A model generated the notes under the pieces. It did not search any database. It saw only the letters and a list, made by a program, of their open reading frames with translations, and was not told where the DNA came from. A stretch of DNA of 64,000 bases. Source: Rahnella bruchi (GTDB lineage Bacteria > Pseudomonadota > Gammaproteobacteria > Enterobacterales > Enterobacteriaceae). The position numbers were made by a program, and so were the translations under genes. Numbering within the stretch: the stretch's first letter is position 1; each line of letters opens with the position of its first letter. This document shows, in pieces, positions 18,214 to 27,530 of this stretch. The stretch spans positions 1-64,000 of the forward strand of contig NZ_QZWI01000002.1 in NCBI RefSeq assembly GCF_003614975.1. Reading direction: 5' to 3'.

Positions 18214-18691
18214 AGCTTGCTCCTTTTTCATGACGTTCATGATCGTTACATTCAATGTGTGCGTTACGTGCACACAGACATAAGTCTAGCTGCTAACCTC
18301 AGGAGACTCAGCCAGATTATTCCCTATCTCCGCTTTTGAGCCGAAAAGCGCGTGATTTCACCGATTTTTCATGTGGGTATAGGAATGATTTACAAAAATT
18401 GACGCATCAGCCTTATAAAAACATTAATAAAAATTAATTCATTGTTTTTATTGATTTTAAATAATTAACAATAAAAATTAAGTTAAGATTAAACTGGAAT
18501 TTTATGGATTCATGTAGCAAAAAATACATGTCATACCGGTTTTTATTGCTCAGTCATGATAATAATCTGTTAACAGATTATTTTATCTACTATACTTAAC
18601 GGGTTACAACTTTATGCTGCTATGCATTTTGCTTACAACCGACAGACAGGCGGTTGTGAATTCGTGAGTGTTTATAAGGAGAATAATCATC
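18214..18691. other. Divergent chaB-chaA regulatory region
   Basis: 478 bases, markedly AT-rich between about 18400 and 18600. It holds a perfect 22-base palindrome at 18561-18582 with a TATACT hexamer 8 bases downstream, probably the chaA promoter and an operator. No additional gene seen. Confidence 0.5.
18561..18582. promoter_or_regulatory. Perfect 22-base palindrome at the chaA promoter
   Basis: AATAATCTGTT is followed directly by its exact reverse complement. TATACT at 18591-18596 is a likely -10 for chaA on the plus strand, so the palindrome covers the -35 region. The binding protein is unknown. Confidence 0.65.
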
Positions 18692-19792
18692 ATGGTGTCT
18701 TCACAGGAACATCCAAAAGTAAAAACCCGCCATCAGGAATACTCCCTGATTTTCCCTCTAGCCGCGCTTATCATTCTGGTCCTCTGGGGCAACAGCAGTA
18801 ATTTTGCCTCGGTCGTCGGCATCAATTTAATCGCGCTGGTCGGTATTCTCGCCAGCGCCTTCAGTGTGGTACGTCATGCCGACGTACTGGCACACCGTCT
18901 GGGCGAACCTTACGGCTCACTCATCCTCAGCCTTTCAGTGGTCATCCTCGAAGTCAGTTTGATTTCGGCCCTGATGGCGACAGGCGATGCCGCACCGGCG
19001 CTGATGCGTGACACCTTATTCTCGATCATCATGATTGTTACAGCCGGTCTGGTAGGCGTCGCCCTGCTGCTCGGTGGCCGTAAATTTGCTACGCAGTACG
19101 TAAATCTCGGCGGCATTAAACAGTATCTGATGGCAATTTTCCCGCTGGCGGTGATCGTCCTCGTGCTACCTGCGGCGCTGCCGGCAGGTAACTTCTCTAC
19201 GCCACAGGCGTTATTTGTCGCGGTAATTTCGGCGGCGATGTATGGCGTGTTTCTGCTTATCCAGACCAAAACCCACCAGAGCCTGTTTATTTACGAGCAT
19301 GAAGATGAAGGCGAAGAAGATGGTCACGGAAAACCCTCTTCGAAAAGTAATCTGACGCACACGCTCTGGCTGATTGTCCATCTGGTGCTGGTGATTGCCG
19401 TCACCAAATTCAATGCCAACCCGCTGGAAAGTCTGCTGACCGAGCTGAATGCGCCTGCACAGTTCACCGGCTTCCTGGTGGCATTGCTTATCCTTTCACC
19501 GGAAGGTCTGGGTGCGCTGAAAGCGGTGCTGAAGAATCAGGTACAACGGGCCATGAACTTGTTCTTCGGTTCCGTGCTGGCAACGATTTCACTGACCGTC
19601 CCCGCGGTCACTGTGATTGCCACACTGACCGGTCAGGAACTGATTTTCAGTCTGGATCCGGCTAACATTGTGGTGATGCTGGCAGTAATGATTCTGTGCC
19701 AGATATCGTTCTCTACTGGCCGTACCAATGTGCTTAATGGTACTGCGCACCTGGCGTTATTCTGCGCCTATATGATGCTGATTATGCTTTAA
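18692..19792 (+). CDS. chaA: Sodium-potassium/proton (calcium/proton) antiporter ChaA
   Basis: A 366-residue inner-membrane CaCA-family antiporter, the same length as E. coli ChaA, exchanging Na+/K+/Ca2+ for protons at high pH. The start is ATG 18692 (MVSSQEHPKVKTRHQEYSL) with AAGGAG upstream. Two internal repeats carry acidic motifs: GEPYGSLILSLSVVILEVSL and LLILSPEGLGALKAVLKNQV. Between them is a cytoplasmic acidic loop (EHEDEGEEDGHGK). About ten or eleven membrane segments. Expressed divergently from chaB. Confidence 0.95.
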   Translation: MVSSQEHPKVKTRHQEYSLIFPLAALIILVLWGNSSNFASVVGINLIALVGILASAFSVVRHADVLAHRLGEPYGSLILSLSVVILEVSLISALMATGDAAPALMRDTLFSIIMIVTAGLVGVALLLGGRKFATQYVNLGGIKQYLMAIFPLAVIVLVLPAALPAGNFSTPQALFVAVISAAMYGVFLLIQTKTHQSLFIYEHEDEGEEDGHGKPSSKSNLTHTLWLIVHLVLVIAVTKFNANPLESLLTELNAPAQFTGFLVALLILSPEGLGALKAVLKNQVQRAMNLFFGSVLATISLTVPAVTVIATLTGQELIFSLDPANIVVMLAVMILCQISFSTGRTNVLNGTAHLALFCAYMMLIML

Positions 19793-19888
19793 GTGTTACG
19801 GCGTGGGGTTAAAGTCTGCAATATCTCATTATCAAGATTCTGAAACGCCCCAGGATCTTAAATTCTACGGAAGGATGTTTTTATTTTT

Positions 19889-20018
19889 GCTCCGCCCCCT
19901 GCGAAGGGGGAGGCTGGGAGGGGGTTTTAAGGGCCAGCATCGAGTCAGAGCAAACTCAACCACCTCAATTTGTCTTTAATACCCCACCCCAACCCTCCCC
20001 TTCGCAGGGGAGGGAGCT
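19889..20018. repeat. Inverted pair of REP-like units (REPIN-type)
   Basis: Left unit 19889-19928 (GCTCCGCCCCCTGCGAAGGG...) and right unit about 19976-20018, whose reverse complement starts GCTCCCTCCCCTGCGAAGGG and continues with the same AGG(C/G)TGGG(A/G)(G/T)GGG ending in TTAA. The two roughly 42-base units face each other across about 47 bases. This is the layout of REP doublets. It lies after chaA and could stabilise or terminate its mRNA. Confidence 0.8.
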
Positions 20019-20112
20019 TTTGCGGCTATCACAGTAGCGAGTGTCTGGAAGCTATTCGCAGAGCAAGAACCCGCTTTTTTAAAGTTGAATTTAAGCGCAC
20101 TCCACCAGCAGG

Positions 20113-20352
20113 TCAGATTTCCCCTTTCTTCTTTTTGTTCCGGATCACCAGCCAGCTGATCAGCGCCATCACACAGCCGATAAAGATAAACCAGATGCCC
20201 AGCATCAGTTGCGGTGCCATTTCACCCGGTGGGGTTTCGGGGCTGCCGACCACCAAACCGTGAATAGTGGCAACAATACCGATAACCAGTAAAATCAGGC
20301 TATTGCGAAGTAAACGACGAGCTACGGTCATAGGTTGTCTTGGGGTGGCCAT
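20113..20352 (-). CDS. Small two-helix membrane protein, unknown function
   Basis: A 79-residue protein with two predicted membrane helices (LLRNSLILLVIGIVATIHGL and LGIWFIFIGCVMALISWLVI), a loop with GSPETPPGEMAPQ between them and a basic tail NKKKKGEI. Not recognised as a named family. It lies downstream of narGHJI on the same strand but beyond a strong hairpin (20383-20404), so it is probably a separate unit. The start ATG 20352 is chosen for MATPRQPMTVARR; an internal Met at residue 8 is possible. Confidence 0.75.
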   Translation of the reverse strand: MATPRQPMTVARRLLRNSLILLVIGIVATIHGLVVGSPETPPGEMAPQLMLGIWFIFIGCVMALISWLVIRNKKKKGEI

Positions 20353-20382
20353 CAGATGCGTCCTTGAGCAATAAAAAAAGAT

Positions 20383-20404
20383 AAGGGCGCATAATAGCGC
20401 CCTT
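20383..20404 (-). terminator. Terminator of narGHJI
   Basis: AAGGGCGC, loop ATAATA, GCGCCCTT; on the minus strand it is followed by ATCTTTTTTT. It lies 45 bases beyond the narI stop. A short T-run on the plus strand also makes it potentially bidirectional. Confidence 0.85.
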
Positions 20405-20448
20405 CGTTTTTATGTCAAAACCGTCAGTTCACAATCCGTGAAGGTCAA

Positions 20449-21129
20449 TCAGCGACGATTACGAACCAGCTGATAACGACGGGTCAGATATTCCACCGGC
20501 GCGCTCCAGATATGCACCAGACGGCAGAACGGGAACAGCAGGAATAACGTCATCCCTAGCACCAGATGCACGCGGAAGATAAATGCCACGCCGTCCAGAT
20601 GCGCTGCCGCACCGCCACGGAAGGTCACGACCGACTGCGCCCAGCCAACCAGCTTCATCATTTCACTGCCGTCCATATGCTGCGCGGAAAACGGAATAGT
20701 GCTCAACCCCAGCGCACACTGCACCACCAGCAGAATGATGATCATGATGTCACCAAAACTGGAGGTCGCACGCACGCGCTCGTTGCTCAGACGACGCCAC
20801 ACCAGCATACCGCCGCCAATCAGGGTCATCACGCCACACGCGCCGCCCGCCCACATCGCCATTTGCTGCTTCACCGGGACCGGCAGGAAGGATTCATACA
20901 TCCAGTGCGGTGTCAGCATACCGAAGGCATGACCGGCGATAATCCCGAGAATACCCACGTGGAACAGCGGCGAGGCAATGCGCAGCGTTTTTTTCTCCAG
21001 CAACTGACTGGAGCCCGCGCGCCAGCTGTACTGACCATAATCGTATCTCAGCCAGCTACCGACCAGAAATACCGTGCCGCACAGATACGGATAGATATTA
21101 AAAAAGAAGTTGTTGAGGAAGTCGGTCAT
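20449..21129 (-). CDS. narI: Respiratory nitrate reductase A, cytochrome b subunit NarI
   Basis: A 226-residue integral membrane protein with five membrane helices that takes electrons from quinol and passes them through two b haems to NarH. Haem-ligand histidines are visible in [15 protein letters not shown] and in [20 protein letters not shown], and the N-terminus [20 protein letters not shown] is typical. The start overlaps the narJ stop by 4 bases (ATGA). Last gene of the operon; a terminator follows. Confidence 0.97.
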   Translation of the reverse strand: MTDFLNNFFFNIYPYLCGTVFLVGSWLRYDYGQYSWRAGSSQLLEKKTLRIASPLFHVGILGIIAGHAFGMLTPHWMYESFLPVPVKQQMAMWAGGACGVMTLIGGGMLVWRRLSNERVRATSSFGDIMIIILLVVQCALGLSTIPFSAQHMDGSEMMKLVGWAQSVVTFRGGAAAHLDGVAFIFRVHLVLGMTLFLLFPFCRLVHIWSAPVEYLTRRYQLVRNRR

Positions 21130-21848
21130 TTGCGTGGTTCCCCCGCAGGCGTGTCATCAAGGTTCAGATACTGTGGTGCGACTGCACCGGCAAAGCGTTT
21201 CTGGTGCGCGGCTTCTTCACCCGTCGCACAACTTTGCTCACCGAGGAACTTAATTTGTTCCTCTTCCCATACCGCATCCAGCGCGGCAGGCGTGTCATCA
21301 CGGGCTTCCTGTTTGATGCTTTCGCGTACCGTTGCGGTGGCAATATCACTGCCGGACAGCGCCAGCAGCAAATCAAACAGTTCAGCGTAATGGCTGTCGC
21401 GTTCCTGCATGCGGGCGCTGAGCAAGGCCAGGATCGGCGCGATATCGCGCAGCCCTTCACGTGCCTGCATTTCATCACGCGTGGTGAGATATTCCAGATA
21501 CAGCGGCAGATAATCCGGCAGCTCGCGGCTGTCGATTTCAAGGCCAGCTTCGCGGTATTGCTCCATCAGATCGACCATTGCCTGACCGCGATCACGGGAT
21601 TCACCATGAACGTGTTCAAACAACAGTAACGACGTAGCACGGCCACGGTCGAACAAACCGGTGTAAGCCGATTGCGTATCCAGCAGATCCTTTTTACAAA
21701 AATCCGTAATAAACAGCGCCAGATCCAGACGCTGTTCTGATTTCAGTTCAGCTGACTGCGTGACCGCCTCGAGAAGCTCCATCTTGTGTTCCCGCAGATC
21801 TTCAGACGGATAATCCAGCAGCAGGCCGATGATGCGTAAACTGTTCAT
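21126..21848 (-). CDS. narJ: Nitrate reductase molybdenum cofactor assembly chaperone NarJ
   Basis: A 240-residue cytoplasmic TorD/NarJ-family chaperone needed for cofactor insertion into NarG and membrane docking; not part of the final enzyme. Signature segments: [40 protein letters not shown] and [13 protein letters not shown]. The start overlaps the narH stop by one base (TAATG), and the end overlaps narI by four, so the operon is tightly coupled. Confidence 0.97.
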   Translation of the reverse strand: MNSLRIIGLLLDYPSEDLREHKMELLEAVTQSAELKSEQRLDLALFITDFCKKDLLDTQSAYTGLFDRGRATSLLLFEHVHGESRDRGQAMVDLMEQYREAGLEIDSRELPDYLPLYLEYLTTRDEMQAREGLRDIAPILALLSARMQERDSHYAELFDLLLALSGSDIATATVRESIKQEARDDTPAALDAVWEEEQIKFLGEQSCATGEEAAHQKRFAGAVAPQYLNLDDTPAGEPRK

Positions 21849-23383
21849 TAGCCCTTCCTTTCTGTTTTCGCGCCGATGTCGATGGCATCAATGCGTTTGC
21901 TGTTGAACAGGTTGAATTTGCTGTCGCTGCCGTGACAACCGTCACCGAAGCTGAAACCGCAGCCTTTGGCTTCCGGGAACGCTTCCCGCGCCTGTTCACG
22001 GTGGCTGGAAGGCACCACGAAACGGTCTTCGTAGTTAGCAATCGCCAGATAGCGGTACATTTCTTCCGCCTGCGCCGCAGACAATCCGACCTGTTCCAGC
22101 GCGCTGGTGTCCGTTACGCCATCCACCGTTTCAGCACGTTTGAAGTGACGCATCGCCATCATACGTTTGAGCGCACGCAGTACCGGCGTGGTGTCGCCCG
22201 CCGTCAGCAGGTTCGCCAGATATTGCACAGGTATGCGCAGGCTCTCAACGTCCGGCAGCACGCCGCTGTGCGGTAAGGCACCGGCGTCGGCAGCAGACTG
22301 AATCGGAGACAGCGGTGGCACGTACCAGACCATCGGCAGTGTGCGGTATTCCGGATGCAGCGGCAGTGCCAGCTTCCATTCAATCGCCATTTTGTAAACC
22401 GGTGACTGACGCGCAGCGTCCATAACGGAAAGCGGAATGCCGTCTTTTTCAGCCTGTGCGATCACTTGCGGATCATTCGGATCGAGGAAGATGCTCATCT
22501 GGCTTTCGTACAAGTCTTTGTCGTTTTCGACCGATGCTGCTTCCGCGATACGGTCGGCGTCATACAACACCACGCCGAGATAACGGATACGACCAACACA
22601 AGTTTCGGAACAGACCGTTGGCTGGCCCGCTTCGATACGCGGATAGCAGAAAATACATTTTTCTGATTTGCCGCTTTTCCAGTTGAAGTAGATTTTTTTG
22701 TACGGACAACCGGTCAGACACATACGCCAGCCGCGGCATTTGTCTTGGTCGATCAGTACGATGCCGTCTTCACCGCGCTTATAAATCGCGCCGCTCGGAC
22801 AAGTCGCCACACACGCCGGATTCAGGCAGTGTTCGCACAGACGCGGCAGGTACGCCATAAAGGTGTTTTCGAACTCGCCGTACATTTCTTTCTGCATGTT
22901 GGCGAAGTTCTGATCGGCAGAGCGTTTGCTGAACTCAGTGCCCAGATCGTCTTCCCAGTTCGGGCCGCCGACAATTTTCTTCATGCGTTTGCCGGTCAGC
23001 AGCGAGCGCGGACGGGCCACCGGCTGATGTTTACCGTCTTTCGCGGTATGCAGATGCTGATAATCAAAATCAAACGGTTCGTAGTAATCATCGATTTCCG
23101 GCATGTGCGGGTTGGCGAAGATTTTATGCAGCAGGTTGGCTTTGTTGCCCATACGCGGCTGCAGTTTGCCGTTGATTTTGCGGATCCAGCCGCCCTTCCA
23201 TTTTTCCTGGTTTTCCCAGTCGTGCGGATAACCCAGGCCCGGTTTGGTTTCCACGTTATTGAACCACGCGTATTCCATCCCTTCGCGGCTAGTCCAGACG
23301 TTTTTGCAGGTCACGGAACAGGTGTGGCAGCCAATACATTTGTCGAGATTCAGCACCATGCCGACTTGTGAACGAATTTTCAT
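21848..23383 (-). CDS. narH: Respiratory nitrate reductase A, iron-sulfur subunit NarH
   Basis: A 511-residue electron-transfer subunit (E. coli 512) on the cytoplasmic face. Four cysteine clusters are visible: KCIGCHTCSVTCKNVW near residue 15, CEHCLNPACVATCPSG near 184, DKCRGWRMCLTGCPYKK near 214 and EKCIFCYPRIEAG near 241. In the CRGWRMC motif a Trp replaces one Cys, the known mark of the [3Fe-4S] centre. It links NarI haems to NarG. Overlaps narG by 4 bases at its start. Confidence 0.98.
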   Translation of the reverse strand: MKIRSQVGMVLNLDKCIGCHTCSVTCKNVWTSREGMEYAWFNNVETKPGLGYPHDWENQEKWKGGWIRKINGKLQPRMGNKANLLHKIFANPHMPEIDDYYEPFDFDYQHLHTAKDGKHQPVARPRSLLTGKRMKKIVGGPNWEDDLGTEFSKRSADQNFANMQKEMYGEFENTFMAYLPRLCEHCLNPACVATCPSGAIYKRGEDGIVLIDQDKCRGWRMCLTGCPYKKIYFNWKSGKSEKCIFCYPRIEAGQPTVCSETCVGRIRYLGVVLYDADRIAEAASVENDKDLYESQMSIFLDPNDPQVIAQAEKDGIPLSVMDAARQSPVYKMAIEWKLALPLHPEYRTLPMVWYVPPLSPIQSAADAGALPHSGVLPDVESLRIPVQYLANLLTAGDTTPVLRALKRMMAMRHFKRAETVDGVTDTSALEQVGLSAAQAEEMYRYLAIANYEDRFVVPSSHREQAREAFPEAKGCGFSFGDGCHGSDSKFNLFNSKRIDAIDIGAKTERKG

Positions 23384-26300
23384 TTGGCTTTCTCCTGTTG
23401 CACGGCGTCCTGCACGTAGTCATTACCTTCATCGTCTAACCAGTCGATGCGGTTCATTTTGCGTACAATCACGAATTCATCGCGGTTAGAACCGACCGTA
23501 CCGTAGTAGTTGAAACCGTATGCCAGCTGCGCATAGCCACCGATCATATGGGTCGGTTTCGGGCAAACGCGGGTGACGGAGTTGTGGATACCGCCGCGTT
23601 GCTGGCTGATTTCCGAGCCCGGAATGTTCACGATGCGTTCCTGCGCGTGGTACATCATGGTCATCCCCGCCGGTACGCGCTGGCTGACCACCGCACGGGC
23701 GCTCAGCGAGCCGTTAGCGTTGAAGGCTTCAATCCAGTCGTTATCTTCGATACCCAGTTTTGTCGCATCGTCTTCACTCAGCCAGACAATCGGGCCGCCG
23801 CGACCTAAGGTCAGCATCAGCAGGTTGTCGCTGTACGTGGAGTGAATGCCCCATTTCTGGTGCGGCGTCAGGAAGTTCAGCGCCATTTCCGGATTACCGT
23901 TCGGTTTCGCATTCAGCAACGGCTGCGCCGCGCGGGTGTCGATTGGCGGACGGTACACCAGCAGGCTTTCACCGAAGGCACGCATCCACGCGTGATCCTG
24001 ATAAATCTGCTGACGGCCAGACAGCGTGCGCCATGGGATCAGCTCATGCACGTTGGTGTAGCAGGCGTTGTAAGACACATGTTCATCTTCCAGACCAGAC
24101 CACGTCGGGCTCGAGATGATTTTGCGCGGCTGTGCCTGAATATCGCGGAAGCGGATTTTCTCGTCTTCTTTATTCAGCGCCAGATGCGTATGGTCGCGAC
24201 CGGTATTAGCACTGAGTGCCGCCCACGCTTTAACCGCCACCTGACCGTTGGTTTCAGGTGCCAGCGTCAGGATGACTTCCGCCGCATCTATCGCGGAGTT
24301 GATCATCGGCTGCCCTTTGGCGGTGCCATCTGGTTTGGTGTAATTGAGTTTTTTCAGTAAATCGACTTCGCTGTCGGTATTCCAGCTGATGCCTTTACCG
24401 CCGTTACCGAGTTTTTCCAGCAACGGTCCGACAGATGTGAAGCGCTCGTAAGTATTCGGATAATCGCGTTCAACGGTCATCAGATGCGGTGCGGTACGTC
24501 CCGGGATCAGGTCACATTCGCCTTTTTTCCAGTCTTCCACGCCAAACGGCTGCGCCAGTTCAGCAGCGGAATCGTGCTGGATAGGCATGGTGACAACGTC
24601 AGTTTCCACGCCCAAATGTCCGACACAGACACGGGAGAATTCTTTGGCGATGCCTTTGTAGATTTCCCAGTCGCTTTTCGAATCCCACGCAGGATCAACA
24701 GCCGCAGACAGCGGGTGAATAAACGGATGCATGTCCGATGTATTCATGTCGTCTTTTTCGTACCAGGTCGCGGTCGGCAGAACGATGTCGGAATACAGAC
24801 AGGTGCTGGACATACGGAAATCAAGCGTCACCACCAGATCCAGTTTGCCTTCGCCGCCCTGCGCCTGCCATTCAACTTCTTCCGGCATCACGCCGCCCTG
24901 AATGCCGAGGTCATCTCCCTGAATACCGTGTTCAGTACCCAGCAGATATTTCAGCATGTACTCATGGCCTTTACCGGAAGAACCCAGCAGGTTGGAGCGC
25001 CAGACGAACAGGTTACGCGGGAAGTTCTGCGGATTATCCGGCTGTTCAGCGGCAAACCGCACGCTGCCCTCTTTAAGCGCTGCGACGGTGAAATCTGCCG
25101 GAGATAAACCGGCGGCTTTCGCCTGTTGTGCAATGTGCAGCGGGTTGACGCTCAGCTGTGGCGCAGACGGCAACCAGCCCATACGCTCGGCGCGCACGTT
25201 GAAGTCAATCATGCTGCCGGTGAATTTAGACTTATCCGCCAGCGGGGACAGCAGTTCCTGCGGCGCGACGGTTTCGTAACGCCACTGGCTGGAATGGTTG
25301 TAGAAGAACGAGGTGCTGTTCATCTGGCGTGGCGGACGTTGCCAGTCGAGGCCAAATGCCAGCGGTTGCCAGCCGGTTTGCGGACGCAGTTTTTCCTGCC
25401 CGACGTAGTGTGCCCAGCCACCACCGCTCTGACCTACGCAACCGCAGAAGATCAGCATGTTGATCAGACCACGGTAGTTCATGTCGAGGTGATACCAGTG
25501 GTTCATCCCGGCACCGACGATAATCATCGAACGGCCATGGGTTTTGTTGGCGTTATCGGCAAACTCATGCGCGATACGTTCAATGTTTTGCTGAGAAACG
25601 CCGGTGATTTTCTCGGCCCATGCTGGCGTATAGGCTTTGATTTCGTCATAGCTTTGCGCGCAGTTTTCATCGTTCAGACCGCGTTCAATGCCGTAGTTCG
25701 CCAGCGTCAGGTCATACACGCTGGCGACCAGACCGGTGCTGCCATCCGCCAGTTGCAGGCGTTTGACCGGCAGTTTGTGCATCAGGATTTCATCCAGCGC
25801 CACGCTGTTGAAATGCTCACTGACTGCGCCGCCGAAGTACGGATAACCGACGTTGACGACTTCATCGTGGTCGTCGAGCAGGCTCAGCTTCAGGCTGACA
25901 TCTTTATGGTCTTTCCCTTCGCGGGATTCCAGATTCCACTGGCCTTTTTCGCCCCAGCGGTAACCAATCGAGCCCAGCGGAGACACCAGTTCGCCGGTAT
26001 TTTCATCAAAGGCGATAGTTTTCCACTGCGGGTTATTTTCCTGACCGAGGTTATCCACCAGGTCAGAGGCACGCAGCATACGGCCTGCGGCGTAAGAGCC
26101 GTCTTCGCGCGGCTCGAGCATCACCAGCATTGGCATGTCGGTGTAACGACGCACATAGTCGGTGAAGTACTGGCTCGGATTATCGATATGGAAGGATTTG
26201 AGGATCACATGGCCCATTGCCAGCGCCAGTGCGCTGTCGGTGCCTTGTTTCGGTGCCAGCCACTGGTCGCAAATCTTGGCGATTTCAGCGTAGTCCGGCG

Positions 26301-27144
26301 TAATGGCAACGGTTTTGGTGCCTTTGTAGCGCACTTCGGTAAAGAAGTGGGCGTCCGGCGTACGGGTCTGCGGAACGTTAGAACCCCAGGCGATAATATA
26401 AGACGAGTTATACCAGTCAGCCGATTCCGGCACGTCGGTCTGCTCGCCCCAGGTCTGCGGAGAAGCCGGTGGTAAATCGCAATACCAGTCGTAGAAGCTC
26501 AGACACACACCGCCGATCAGCGACAGATAACGTGCGCCGGATGCGTAAGACACCATCGACATCGCCGGAATTGGCGAGAAGCCGATAATGCGGTCCGGGC
26601 CGAAAGTCTTGGCGGTATAGACGTTGGACGCCGCAATCAGCTCATTCACTTCCTGCCAGCTGGAACGCACAAAACCACCACGGCCGCGTGCGGCTTTATA
26701 TTCTTTGGCTTTTTCCGGCTGGTTGATGATCGAGCCCCAGGCATCGACCGGATCGCTGTGTTTCAGTTTGGCTTCACGCCATAACTGGATCAGCTTCTTG
26801 CGCATCAGCGGATATTTCAGGCGGTTTGCACTGTAGAGATACCAGGAATAGCTGGCGCCACGCGGACAGCCACGCGGTTCGTGGTTTGGCAAGTCCGGAC
26901 GGGTGCGCGGATAGTCAGTCTGCTGGGTTTCCCAGGTGACCAGACCGTTTTTAACGTAAATCTTCCAGCTGCATGAACCGGTGCAGTTCACACCGTGAGT
27001 GGATCGCACCACTTTGTCGTGCTGCCAGCGGCTACGGTAGCCGTCTTCCCAGTCACGATTGGTATCCAGCGTCTGGCCGTGGCCGTCAGCAAAAGGTTCA
27101 GCTAGCTGTTTGAAATAGCGAAACCGGTCAAGAAACTTGCTCAT
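23380..27144 (-). CDS. narG: Respiratory nitrate reductase A, catalytic molybdenum subunit NarG
   Basis: A 1254-residue catalytic subunit (E. coli 1247) reducing nitrate to nitrite with a bis-MGD cofactor. The N-terminus MSKFLDRFRYFKQLAEPFAD and HGVNCTGSCSWKIYVKNG carry the His-Cys ligands of FS0; YNSSYIIAWGSNVPQTRTPD (residues about 243-262) is the cofactor-binding region containing conserved Asn residues, and the catalytic Asp ligand lies close by. No Tat-type cleavage is expected beyond the vestigial RRxFLK-like N-terminus. First gene of narGHJI, controlled by the upstream FNR and NarL motifs. Confidence 0.98.
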   Translation of the reverse strand: MSKFLDRFRYFKQLAEPFADGHGQTLDTNRDWEDGYRSRWQHDKVVRSTHGVNCTGSCSWKIYVKNGLVTWETQQTDYPRTRPDLPNHEPRGCPRGASYSWYLYSANRLKYPLMRKKLIQLWREAKLKHSDPVDAWGSIINQPEKAKEYKAARGRGGFVRSSWQEVNELIAASNVYTAKTFGPDRIIGFSPIPAMSMVSYASGARYLSLIGGVCLSFYDWYCDLPPASPQTWGEQTDVPESADWYNSSYIIAWGSNVPQTRTPDAHFFTEVRYKGTKTVAITPDYAEIAKICDQWLAPKQGTDSALALAMGHVILKSFHIDNPSQYFTDYVRRYTDMPMLVMLEPREDGSYAAGRMLRASDLVDNLGQENNPQWKTIAFDENTGELVSPLGSIGYRWGEKGQWNLESREGKDHKDVSLKLSLLDDHDEVVNVGYPYFGGAVSEHFNSVALDEILMHKLPVKRLQLADGSTGLVASVYDLTLANYGIERGLNDENCAQSYDEIKAYTPAWAEKITGVSQQNIERIAHEFADNANKTHGRSMIIVGAGMNHWYHLDMNYRGLINMLIFCGCVGQSGGGWAHYVGQEKLRPQTGWQPLAFGLDWQRPPRQMNSTSFFYNHSSQWRYETVAPQELLSPLADKSKFTGSMIDFNVRAERMGWLPSAPQLSVNPLHIAQQAKAAGLSPADFTVAALKEGSVRFAAEQPDNPQNFPRNLFVWRSNLLGSSGKGHEYMLKYLLGTEHGIQGDDLGIQGGVMPEEVEWQAQGGEGKLDLVVTLDFRMSSTCLYSDIVLPTATWYEKDDMNTSDMHPFIHPLSAAVDPAWDSKSDWEIYKGIAKEFSRVCVGHLGVETDVVTMPIQHDSAAELAQPFGVEDWKKGECDLIPGRTAPHLMTVERDYPNTYERFTSVGPLLEKLGNGGKGISWNTDSEVDLLKKLNYTKPDGTAKGQPMINSAIDAAEVILTLAPETNGQVAVKAWAALSANTGRDHTHLALNKEDEKIRFRDIQAQPRKIISSPTWSGLEDEHVSYNACYTNVHELIPWRTLSGRQQIYQDHAWMRAFGESLLVYRPPIDTRAAQPLLNAKPNGNPEMALNFLTPHQKWGIHSTYSDNLLMLTLGRGGPIVWLSEDDATKLGIEDNDWIEAFNANGSLSARAVVSQRVPAGMTMMYHAQERIVNIPGSEISQQRGGIHNSVTRVCPKPTHMIGGYAQLAYGFNYYGTVGSNRDEFVIVRKMNRIDWLDDEGNDYVQDAVQQEKAK

Positions 27145-27257
27145 CCGGGACTCTCCTGTGCAAAGGCCTGTGGCGCTTTGTCATTATGTGAATGGCGGGG
27201 AATACAATTACATTGCTCAAGTTGGCCTCAGGGTATGCATCCCACACGCGCGTCTAC

Positions 27258-27271
27258 TTGATTGCGATCAA
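27258..27271 (-). promoter_or_regulatory. FNR binding site of the narG promoter
   Basis: TTGATTGCGATCAA is a perfect match to TTGAT-N4-ATCAA. Its centre is about 120 bases before the narG start; with the usual -41.5 position, transcription would begin near 27223. It should give anaerobic activation of narGHJI. Confidence 0.88.
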
Positions 27272-27308
27272 CGCCTTTGCGTCATGTATTTATTTACATA
27301 ACGACAGA

Positions 27309-27324
27309 TACCCCCAAAGAGGTA
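27309..27324 (-). promoter_or_regulatory. NarL 7-2-7 site upstream of narG
   Basis: TACCCCC-AA-AGAGGTA is an inverted pair of NarL-type heptamers (consensus TACYNMT) with a 2-base spacer; the right arm is a full match, the left has one mismatch. It lies about 45 bases further upstream than the FNR site and would mediate nitrate induction. Confidence 0.65.
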
Positions 27325-27530
27325 TAAATTAAGATGCAATTAACTTAATGATTTGTAAGAGTTAATTTAAGAAACAGGCTGTAAAGTCAGGAGTGCAGCC
27401 ATCAGAAGGAAAATTGGGGGTAATGCCTTTTTTGAATATTACAAAATTGTGAAATTAGCAGTCAGGATATTATATTTCCGCCGATGTCTGGCGTAATGGT
27501 GTCACCTGTTTTCGCCACCAGAAATCCTTA

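Larger units (their letters stand above)
27145..27530. other. narG upstream regulatory region
   Basis: 386 bases between narG and the pseudogene remnant at 27531. It carries the FNR and NarL motifs listed separately. The rest is AT-rich with no gene; narK and narXL, which precede narG in E. coli, are not present. Confidence 0.6.

Noticed and set aside
20566-21390. 274-codon open frame on the plus strand
   Set aside because: Antisense to narI and narJ, composition rich in His/Arg/Gln and no recognisable family.
25126-26475. 449-codon open frame on the plus strand
   Set aside because: Lies fully antisense within narG; no domain, no ribosome site, and reflects codon bias of the real gene.
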